Shown here: in pieces, positions 1 to 5,026 of the stretch
Position numbering within the stretch: the stretch's first letter is position 1
How the letters are laid out: every line of letters begins with the position of its first letter
Assembly (NCBI GenBank): GCA_902727945.1
Contig: CACVAV010000231.1
Location: forward strand, 1 to 5,026
Direction of reading: 5' to 3'
Source: an uncultured Thiotrichaceae bacterium
Lineage (GTDB): Bacteria > Pseudomonadota > Gammaproteobacteria > Thiotrichales > Thiotrichaceae
DNA: 5,026 nucleotides
Position numbers and translations under genes: made by a program
Notes under the pieces: generated by a model
What the model was told of the DNA's origin: nothing
Databases searched by the model: none
Seen by the model: the letters and a program-made list of their open reading frames with translations, nothing else

Positions 1-1296
1 GAGCTGGATGAGCTGCGGAATCTGAGCACCAATGCTGATCAGTACCTGATCGATTTGGAGATCCGCGAGAAAGCCCGCACCGGTATCAGCACGCTGAAAG
101 TGGCCTACAACCGCGTACATGGTTATTACGTTGAGGTGCCGCGCTCACAGGTCGCTTCGATTCCGGCAGATTACATTCGCCGCCAGACCTTGAAAGGTGT
201 CGAGCGCTTTATCCTCCCGGAATTGAAGAAGTTTGAGGATAAGGTGCTGTCCGCCCGTGAACGTTCGCTGGCAAGGGAAAAGGCACTGTATGAAACCCTG
301 TTACAGGAACTGGGCACTCACCTGATGCCCCTGCGCCAGACTGCACAGGCTATCGCTGAGGCGGATGTATTGTCTAACTTCGCGGAGCGGGCGAACACAC
401 TGAACTACAACTGTCCTGCTCTGGTAAATGGCACGGGTATTGAGATTATTGGCGGTCGCCATCCGGTGGTGGAAAAAACGCTGGATAAACCCTTTGTGGC
501 GAATGATTTATATATGGATTCCAGGCGGCGCATGCTGATGATCACCGGCCCGAATATGGGCGGCAAATCGACGTATATGCGCCAGGTCGCGCTGATTGTG
601 TTAATGGCACACATCGGTTGTTATGTCCCGGCACAAAGCGCCCGCATCGGGAATATTGATCGTATCTTCACCCGCATCGGCGCACAGGATGACCTGAGTA
701 CCGGACGCTCTACCTTTATGGTGGAAATGACGGAAGCGGCAAATATTCTGAACAATGCTACGGCACATAGTCTGGTGTTGATGGATGAAATCGGGCGCGG
801 TACGAGTACCTTTGACGGTTTGTCGCTGGCCTGGGCGTTTGCGGAATTTCTGGCGAAGGAGCGTAAGGCATTTACTTTGTTTGCTACGCATTACTTTGAA
901 CTGACTGCACTGCCGGAACTGATTAGTACGATTGTGAATGTGCATATTGATGCGGTGGAACATGGTGACAAAATTGTGTTCCTGCACTCGGTGAAAGACG
1001 GGCCTGCTAATCAGAGTTATGGTTTGCAGGTGGCGCAGCTGGCGGGCGTGCCTAAGAATGTGATTACTCAGGCTAAGAAGAAACTGATTTCGCTGGAGGA
1101 TGCTTCGACTTCGCTCAGCAACCAAAAAACAACACCGGTTGAGGGTCAGAATCTGGCGTTATCATTCGGTGCTGCGGAGCCTAAAGATGAGGTGGCTGAG
1201 CAGGTTAAAGCTGAGTTGGAGGCGGTTGATCCGGATGAGTTGACGCCGCGTCAGGCTTTGGATGAGCTTTATCGGTTGCGGGGGTTTTTAAACTAA
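1..1296 (+). CDS. mutS: DNA mismatch repair protein MutS, C-terminal half (5' end outside window)
   Basis: MutS recognises mismatches and small loops in DNA and recruits MutL in an ATP-dependent way. The frame is open from base 1, so the TTG at 55 is an internal Leu codon, not a start. The 431 codons visible are about half of the usual length of roughly 850. The window opens in the lever/clamp region (RVHGYYVEV, then RRQTLKGVERF, both typical of MutS). The ATPase domain follows: Walker A GPNMGGKST at 547-573, the STFMVEM signature at 709-729, Walker B LVLMDE ending at 789 (Asp 784-786, Glu 787-789), and the H-loop ATHYFELT with its His at 889-891. The C-terminus carries the helix-turn-helix dimerisation segment (DELTPRQALDELYRL). 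Just before it, QNLALSF at 1147-1167 lies where E. coli MutS has its sliding-clamp-binding peptide, but it is an imperfect match. There is no sign of frameshift or decay. Identification is very secure. Confidence 0.98.
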   Translation, partial: ELDELRNLSTNADQYLIDLEIREKARTGISTLKVAYNRVHGYYVEVPRSQVASIPADYIRRQTLKGVERFILPELKKFEDKVLSARERSLAREKALYETLLQELGTHLMPLRQTAQAIAEADVLSNFAERANTLNYNCPALVNGTGIEIIGGRHPVVEKTLDKPFVANDLYMDSRRRMLMITGPNMGGKSTYMRQVALIVLMAHIGCYVPAQSARIGNIDRIFTRIGAQDDLSTGRSTFMVEMTEAANILNNATAHSLVLMDEIGRGTSTFDGLSLAWAFAEFLAKERKAFTLFATHYFELTALPELISTIVNVHIDAVEHGDKIVFLHSVKDGPANQSYGLQVAQLAGVPKNVITQAKKKLISLEDASTSLSNQKTTPVEGQNLALSFGAAEPKDEVAEQVKAELEAVDPDELTPRQALDELYRLRGFLN

Positions 1297-1319
1297 AACT
1301 CTCGCAAAAAAACCGTGCC

Positions 1320-1400
1320 AGCACCTTGCCATACCACCTGTCAAATTTTCCTACAGGTATTACCGCCTATTCAGGCATAGTTGGCATTAGCACCTCGCCA
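1320..1400. repeat. Spaced direct repeat upstream of amt (two 12-bp copies)
   Basis: AGCACCTTGCCA at 1320-1331 recurs as AGCACCTCGCCA at 1389-1400, with one mismatch in 12 and starts 69 bp apart. The copies flank the inverted repeat and lie on the same strand upstream of the ammonium channel gene. They could be paired sites for a regulator, or chance. No known factor is assigned. Confidence 0.5.
1336..1358. repeat. Short inverted repeat in the amt leader
   Basis: ACCTGT (1336-1341) and ACAGGT (1353-1358) are exact inverted copies separated by 11 bases. No T-run follows on the + strand, so it is not a convincing intrinsic terminator for mutS. It could be an operator-type dyad or a weak RNA hairpin. 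Confidence 0.4.
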
Positions 1401-1442
1401 GAACAGGTTGCCGGGTGTCATGAATAAATAATAAAAAATACC

Positions 1443-1446
1443 GGAG
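1443..1446 (+). promoter_or_regulatory. Ribosome binding site deciding the amt start
   Basis: GGAG at 1443-1446 directly abuts the ATG at 1447, which leaves no room for initiation there. It is 6 bases before the ATG at 1453, a normal Shine-Dalgarno spacing. This favours 1453 as the start of the ammonium channel. Confidence 0.75.
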
Positions 1447-1452
1447 ATGCTA

Positions 1453-2742
1453 ATGTTTTCTGCTTGCTCACGTATATTGATAATCTATGGCCTCATGGGC
1501 AGCACAGCTTATGCTGCTGATTCTGATCCACAACTCACCGACTTGCTTGATGTACTTTGGCTGACATTGACGGCAATGATTGTATTTTTCATGCAATCTG
1601 CTTTCGCTTTGTTGGAAAGTGGTATGTCGCGCGCTAAAAACTCAGTCAATGTCATGATGAAAAATTATTTTGACGTTTGTATCGCGATTTTGATGTTCAG
1701 CCTGACCGGATACTGCCTGATGTACGGAACCAGTCTGTATGGCTGGGTGGGCACGGATAACTTGTTTTTGTCCGGTATTACTACCGACAAAGAATATGCC
1801 TTCATCTTGTTTAATGCCATGTTTGCTGCAACTGCTGCGACAATTTCCAGTGGTGCAATGGCTGAACGTACCAAATATACATCTTATGTCCTGAGCGCTG
1901 TCGTGGTGTCCGGCCTGATTTATCCGCTGTACGCACATTGGGCCTGGAATGACAATGGTTGGCTGAAAGACCTGGGGTTTATTGATTTTGCCGGATCGAC
2001 AGTCGTGCACTCGGTCGGTGCCTGGGTCGCTTTAGCCGGTATTATTGTGGTTGGCCCCCGGATGGGCCGGTTTGATCCTGAAACACATAAACCCAGAGAC
2101 ATACCAGGTCATAATCTAATGCTGGTCACACTGGGCGGATTCATTTTCTGGTTTGGCTTCTTTGCGTTTAATACAGGCAGTACCGGTGGTTTAAATGGTG
2201 AAATCGGTAAAATAGCACTAAATACCGGCTTATCGGGCGCAGCAGGGGCTATAGGCGTCATTCTGGTCAGCTACCTACGTAGAATACCTCTGCTGTTGAC
2301 ATCAACGATCAATGGCAGCCTTTCAGGCTTGGTAGCGATTGCCGCCGGCTGTGCAACGACTGAGCCATTGCTGGCTATCCTGACCGGCCTTATTAGTGGC
2401 GTAGTGTTTAGTTTCGCTCGTGAATTAATTCTGAAGATGCGTCTTGATGATGCTGTCGATGCTATCTCGGTACATGGTATTGCCGGTTTGTGGGGCACGC
2501 TGGCAGCCGGGTTGTTTTATAGTGGTGACATGTTTAACCCTGAACGGATCATAATTCAGGTCTTTGGTATTGCGGTTGCATTTGCCTGGGTATTGCTGGC
2601 CTCATTCATTGTCTTCTACCTGCTCGATGCCATTCTTGGACTACGTTCTGAAAGTATGGATGAACAACGCGGGCTGGATTATTCCGAACATAACGAGATT
2701 GGTTACCCCGAATTTCAAAAAACAACCTTTCGCATTAATTAA
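1453..2742 (+). CDS. amt: Ammonium transporter (Amt/AmtB family channel)
   Basis: An inner-membrane trimeric channel for ammonium uptake. Numbering is from the ATG at 1453, giving 429 residues, normal for the family. A signal peptide (residues 1 to about 21, ending AYA before ADSD) precedes the membrane domain, as in E. coli AmtB. Hydrophobic segments fill residues of roughly 30-395, consistent with 11 helices. Family hallmarks are present: SGAMAERTKY after the first helices, DFAGSTVVHSVGAW with the first pore His at residue 186 (2008-2010), and SVHGIAGLWG with the second pore His at 341 (2473-2475). Phe 124 and Phe 239 correspond to the Phe gate. The pore segment WFGFFAFNTGS has Phe at 236 where relatives usually have Trp. 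The cytoplasmic tail (EQRGLDYSEHNEIGY, near 403-418) resembles the conserved tail that couples AmtB to PII proteins. The gene lies 12 bp before the next gene and probably shares its transcript. The alternative start at 1447 would add two residues. Confidence 0.96.
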   Translation: MFSACSRILIIYGLMGSTAYAADSDPQLTDLLDVLWLTLTAMIVFFMQSAFALLESGMSRAKNSVNVMMKNYFDVCIAILMFSLTGYCLMYGTSLYGWVGTDNLFLSGITTDKEYAFILFNAMFAATAATISSGAMAERTKYTSYVLSAVVVSGLIYPLYAHWAWNDNGWLKDLGFIDFAGSTVVHSVGAWVALAGIIVVGPRMGRFDPETHKPRDIPGHNLMLVTLGGFIFWFGFFAFNTGSTGGLNGEIGKIALNTGLSGAAGAIGVILVSYLRRIPLLLTSTINGSLSGLVAIAAGCATTEPLLAILTGLISGVVFSFARELILKMRLDDAVDAISVHGIAGLWGTLAAGLFYSGDMFNPERIIIQVFGIAVAFAWVLLASFIVFYLLDAILGLRSESMDEQRGLDYSEHNEIGYPEFQKTTFRIN

Positions 2743-2754
2743 ACGGACAGAATC

Positions 2755-3561
2755 ATGCTATTGGACTCGCGCACCCGACCGGTTCATCAGGTATTAGAAA
2801 CTTACTTACCGCCTGATGTATTAGCTTACGCCCTGCGTTTATGGAGTGAGCATTATATACATATGAAAAATGTGTCAATGTTGCCATTCGTTGATGCTTT
2901 CTATGACCGGCAACCTTTACCCCATAGCCGTCAGCACATTTATAAAAGCCTTTTGCCTGCTTTGATGGAAGTACTGGATGCCTGTGAAAATTTTGATGAG
3001 TCAACAACAGAACTCTATGAATTTCCTGATTATGATCTGGCAGGTACTCCGGGTTCAGTAACACCATCAACGCCAGCTACCGATGCAACACAAAGCGGAG
3101 CCACGCAAAATAAGTTAGTGCAACCAGCCCCGCCAGCTCATCGGCATAATTCTGTAGTTGCATCCGGTCAGCCAGCTCAACAACATCAACCAGTGATTGA
3201 GCCGGAGATAGTACGGGATGAAAGGTGGCTGATTTTCTCAATGTTTGTCACAAAACTGATGAAAGCATTGCCTGCGGAGAAACGCCAAAAAATGCTATTT
3301 CATCATCGTAAAGACTTAACCAAAGCCGTCCCCAAAACAGTCGCACAGCCTTTTTATGATTGGTTAATGCAAACAAATACCGACTATTTTGAACATGCCG
3401 ATATGGACAATACGAGTATGAGAAAGGCTGTCCATAGCATTTATGCCGGTTTATGTAATTATCTCGGGCCACTGGAAGCAGACGATATGTTGGTGAGGGC
3501 AGTTAATCTCATAGAGGATAAATTTTCCCGGGACTCACTGGATATTCGGGAGTTATTGTGA
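2755..3561 (+). CDS. Hypothetical protein encoded directly downstream of amt
   Basis: I do not recognise this 268-residue protein. It has no signal peptide or membrane segment, so it is probably cytoplasmic. Three parts can be seen. The N-terminal block (about 1-92) looks helical (VLETYLPPDVLAYALRLW, then HIYKSLLPALMEVLDAC). A low-complexity linker follows (about 96-150), rich in Pro, Gln, Ala, Thr and Ser with several His. The C-terminal helical block (about 154-268) contains RWLIFSMFVTKLMKAL, a charged stretch, and CNYLGPLEADDMLVRAV near the end. The N-terminal part ends with an acidic cluster (ENFDESTTELYEFPDYD, about 78-94). The start at 2755 has a modest Shine-Dalgarno (GGA at 2745-2747, 7 bases before the ATG). 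The 12-bp gap to amt argues for co-transcription and perhaps a role tied to ammonium uptake. That role is inferred from position only. The reading frame is intact and reads like a real gene rather than a shadow. Confidence 0.85.
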   Translation: MLLDSRTRPVHQVLETYLPPDVLAYALRLWSEHYIHMKNVSMLPFVDAFYDRQPLPHSRQHIYKSLLPALMEVLDACENFDESTTELYEFPDYDLAGTPGSVTPSTPATDATQSGATQNKLVQPAPPAHRHNSVVASGQPAQQHQPVIEPEIVRDERWLIFSMFVTKLMKALPAEKRQKMLFHHRKDLTKAVPKTVAQPFYDWLMQTNTDYFEHADMDNTSMRKAVHSIYAGLCNYLGPLEADDMLVRAVNLIEDKFSRDSLDIRELL

Positions 3562-3592
3562 AAAAAGGCTGCACCAGAGAATCTGGTGCAGC
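3561..3592 (-). terminator. Intrinsic terminator between the convergent genes
   Basis: GCTGCACCAGA (3568-3578) and TCTGGTGCAGC (3582-3592) form a perfect 11-bp stem with a 3-base loop. Read on the minus strand, the stem is followed by one C and six T (complement of 3561-3566), the classic layout for terminating the GNAT/nitrilase gene, whose stop codon is only 9 bases before the stem. The T-run overlaps the stop codon of the + strand hypothetical gene. On the + strand the stem begins 6 bases after that stop but is followed by ACAACATATTT rather than a clean T-run, so it may work less well in that direction. Confidence 0.85.
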
Positions 3593-3601
3593 ACAACATA
3601 T

Positions 3602-5026
3602 TTACACTTCGTCATTCAACCAATTAATCCGGTACAAATCACGGCGTCTGTCCAGATAATTCCGCACCGAACCTTCATGTTTCAATTTATCTAATTTCTC
3701 CAGATCCAGATCAACAATCAGGGTCATCTCTGTATTTGGCGTGGTCTCCGCCATGATGGCATCGTGTGGAAATGAGAAGTCTGAGGGTGAGAAAACCGCC
3801 GATTGCGCGTATTGAATATCTGCACCTTCGACTTTAGGCAGGTTACCCACGCTGCCTGCAATCACCACATAACATTCATTTTCGATGGCCCGGGCCTGGG
3901 CGCAGCAACGCACGCGCAAATAAGCATTTTTAGTGTCTGTCCAGAACGGCACAAATAGTAACTGCATGCCCTGTTCTGCCTGTAAACGTGCCAGTTCAGG
4001 AAATTCAACATCATAACAAATTAATATACCAATTTTACCGAAATCGGTATCAAACACATTCAGGTTATTACCACCCTGCATAATCCAGGCACTTTTTTCA
4101 TAAGGGGTCGGATGAATTTTGTACTGTGATTCCAAAGTGCCATCACGGCGGCAAAAGTAGGAGACATTATACAACTGACTATTTTCCATCACTGGTATTG
4201 AGCCTGCAATAATACTAATGTTATAACTCACCGCCAAACGCGAAATAGCTTCAACAATTTCTTCAGAAAACTCTGCTAAAGCTTTAATGGAATCAATAGA
4301 GCTTTGATGCGGCTCTATCCCCATCAGCGGCGCATTAAAAAACTCAGGCAATAAAGCCAGGTCACACTGATAATCTGAAAGGGCATCAATAAAGAATTCA
4401 ACCTGTTGAATTAGCTCATCAACAGATTTCAGTGAACGCATCTGCCATTGCACACACCCCACTCTGGCTGAAGTTTTCACCGCACCAAACAGCGGTGTTT
4501 TTTGCTTATCGAAGTATAAATTCGTCCACTCCAATAAGGTTGCATAGCCTTTTGAGTCCTTATCCTCCGGTAGATAATCCGTGAGCACCCGTTTCACTTC
4601 AAAACCATTGGACAACTGAAAAGTCAGGATCGGATCATAAATTTCTTTCTTTTTAACCAACTCAATGTATTTTTGCGGCGACATAACTTTAGCGTGATTT
4701 TTATAATTCGGTATACGCCCACCCGCGACAATGGATTTAAGATTCAGACTCTGGCAGAGTTCTTTTCTGGCTTCGTATAAGCGCCGCCCCAGACGCATAC
4801 CCTGATAGTCCGGATGTACAACGACTTCAATACCGTATAACACATCACCTCTGGGGTCATGTGTCGTCAGGTAAGCATCACCGGTAATTTCATCATAGGT
4901 ATGACGATCACCAAACTTGTCATAATCAACGATTAACGAAAATGCAGCTGCGACCACCTGGCCATGATCTTCTATACAAATTTGCCCGTCGGGAAACGTT
5001 GACAGCTGAGACCTGAACTGTTTCTC
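3602..5026 (-). CDS. Bifunctional GNAT acetyltransferase / carbon-nitrogen hydrolase (5' end outside window)
   Basis: The frame is open on the minus strand from the right edge to the TAA at 3602-3604, giving 474 codons. Translation upstream of the GTG at 4957 continues without a stop (for example QLSTFPDGQICIEDHGQ) and reads as GNAT N-terminus, so that GTG is internal and a few dozen residues are probably missing. The GNAT domain includes IEVVVHPDYQGMRLGRRLYEAR, its acetyl-CoA-binding motif (around 4760-4845). The C-terminal nitrilase-superfamily domain begins near RVGCVQW (about 4445-4465) and carries the full catalytic triad: Glu in LLPEFF (4343-4345), Lys in QYKIHP (4118-4120) and Cys in LICYDVEFPEL (4016-4018). 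Both halves look intact. Such fusions are known in bacteria, but to my knowledge the substrate is unsettled. C-N hydrolases cleave amides or nitriles, and GNATs transfer acyl groups to amines. The protein is probably cytosolic. The gene converges on the amt operon. Confidence 0.93.
   Translation of the reverse strand, partial: EKQFRSQLSTFPDGQICIEDHGQVVAAAFSLIVDYDKFGDRHTYDEITGDAYLTTHDPRGDVLYGIEVVVHPDYQGMRLGRRLYEARKELCQSLNLKSIVAGGRIPNYKNHAKVMSPQKYIELVKKKEIYDPILTFQLSNGFEVKRVLTDYLPEDKDSKGYATLLEWTNLYFDKQKTPLFGAVKTSARVGCVQWQMRSLKSVDELIQQVEFFIDALSDYQCDLALLPEFFNAPLMGIEPHQSSIDSIKALAEFSEEIVEAISRLAVSYNISIIAGSIPVMENSQLYNVSYFCRRDGTLESQYKIHPTPYEKSAWIMQGGNNLNVFDTDFGKIGILICYDVEFPELARLQAEQGMQLLFVPFWTDTKNAYLRVRCCAQARAIENECYVVIAGSVGNLPKVEGADIQYAQSAVFSPSDFSFPHDAIMAETTPNTEMTLIVDLDLEKLDKLKHEGSVRNYLDRRRDLYRINWLNDEV

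Larger units (their letters stand above)
1297..1442 (+). promoter_or_regulatory. mutS-amt intergenic region, probable leader/promoter of the amt operon
   Basis: This gene-free stretch separates mutS from the ammonium channel gene and should hold the channel's promoter. Visible structure comprises a direct repeat (1320-1331 and 1389-1400), a 6-bp inverted repeat (1336-1341 with 1353-1358), a small GGTA-T-TACC palindrome (1356-1364), and an A/T-rich run at 1421-1440. AATAAT at 1427-1432 matches the sigma-70 -10 box at 5 of 6 positions. No good -35 box sits 16-18 bp upstream of it, so the promoter is not assigned. TTGCCA (1326-1331) and TTGGCA (1381-1386) resemble -35 boxes but lack -10 partners. 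A scan for GG-N10-GC found no sigma-54 promoter. No intrinsic terminator for mutS is evident, so some read-through from mutS is possible. Confidence 0.4.

Noticed and set aside
55..57. TTG as a start codon for a shorter mutS
   Set aside because: The same frame is open to base 1 and reads typical MutS sequence (ELDELRNLSTNADQYL), so the TTG is internal.
601..1125. A 174-codon antisense open frame within mutS
   Set aside because: It lies wholly opposite the conserved MutS ATPase coding sequence. The translation is rich in His, Arg and Gln with no recognisable domain, as expected of a shadow frame.
1336..1358. Intrinsic terminator for mutS
   Set aside because: The stem is only 6 bp with an 11-base loop, and no T-run follows.
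1297..1452. Sigma-54 promoter for amt
   Set aside because: I checked each GG dinucleotide for GC 12 bases downstream and found none. TTGGCA at 1381-1386 has GC at the wrong spacing.
2564..2797. A 77-codon + strand frame spanning the end of amt and the start of the next gene
   Set aside because: It overlaps two well-supported genes in another frame, with no ribosome binding site or recognisable product.
2753..3070. A 105-codon antisense frame opposite the hypothetical gene
   Set aside because: The + strand gene has a ribosome binding site, operon spacing and a sensible domain layout. The antisense frame has none of these.
3568..3592. NtrC binding site
   Set aside because: The half-sites match but the spacing is too large by 4 bases, and the position between convergent 3' ends with a T-run fits a terminator.
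4955..4957. GTG as the start of the GNAT/nitrilase gene
   Set aside because: The frame continues without a stop to the window edge and reads as GNAT N-terminal sequence, so the true start is outside the window.

Overview
The window looks like the chromosome of a gammaproteobacterium. The MutS C-terminus, the Amt-type ammonium channel and the GNAT-nitrilase fusion all read like proteins of that class. I cannot name the genus from sequence alone. Nothing points to a phage, plasmid, insertion sequence or CRISPR array, and I saw no tRNA or rRNA.

Layout: positions 1-1296 (+) hold the 3' half of mutS, open at the left edge. A gene-free stretch of about 150 bp follows, containing a spaced direct repeat, a small inverted repeat and an A/T-rich segment just before the next gene. 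Positions 1453-2742 (+) encode an ammonium channel with a signal peptide, whose start I move 6 bp downstream of the first ATG on ribosome-binding-site grounds. Twelve bases later, 2755-3561 (+) encodes a soluble 268-residue protein that I do not recognise: two helical blocks joined by a Pro/Gln/Ala/Thr-rich linker. A strong hairpin at 3568-3592 separates it from a convergent gene, 3602-5026 (-). That gene encodes a bifunctional protein with an N-terminal GNAT acetyltransferase domain and a C-terminal carbon-nitrogen hydrolase (nitrilase superfamily) domain, and its 5' end lies beyond the right edge.

How the genes may work together: mutS is DNA repair and appears independent. The channel gene and the unknown gene are tightly spaced and probably co-transcribed, so the unknown protein is a candidate accessory or regulatory partner of ammonium uptake, in the place where many proteobacteria carry glnK. 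The nitrilase/GNAT gene faces them and is probably a separate transcription unit. A link to nitrogen metabolism is possible, since nitrilase-superfamily enzymes act on amides and related C-N bonds, but this is only an inference from proximity.

Most of the window is ordinary. The points most worth following are the unknown downstream partner of the channel, the substitutions in the channel's pore segment, and the repeats in the leader before the channel gene.
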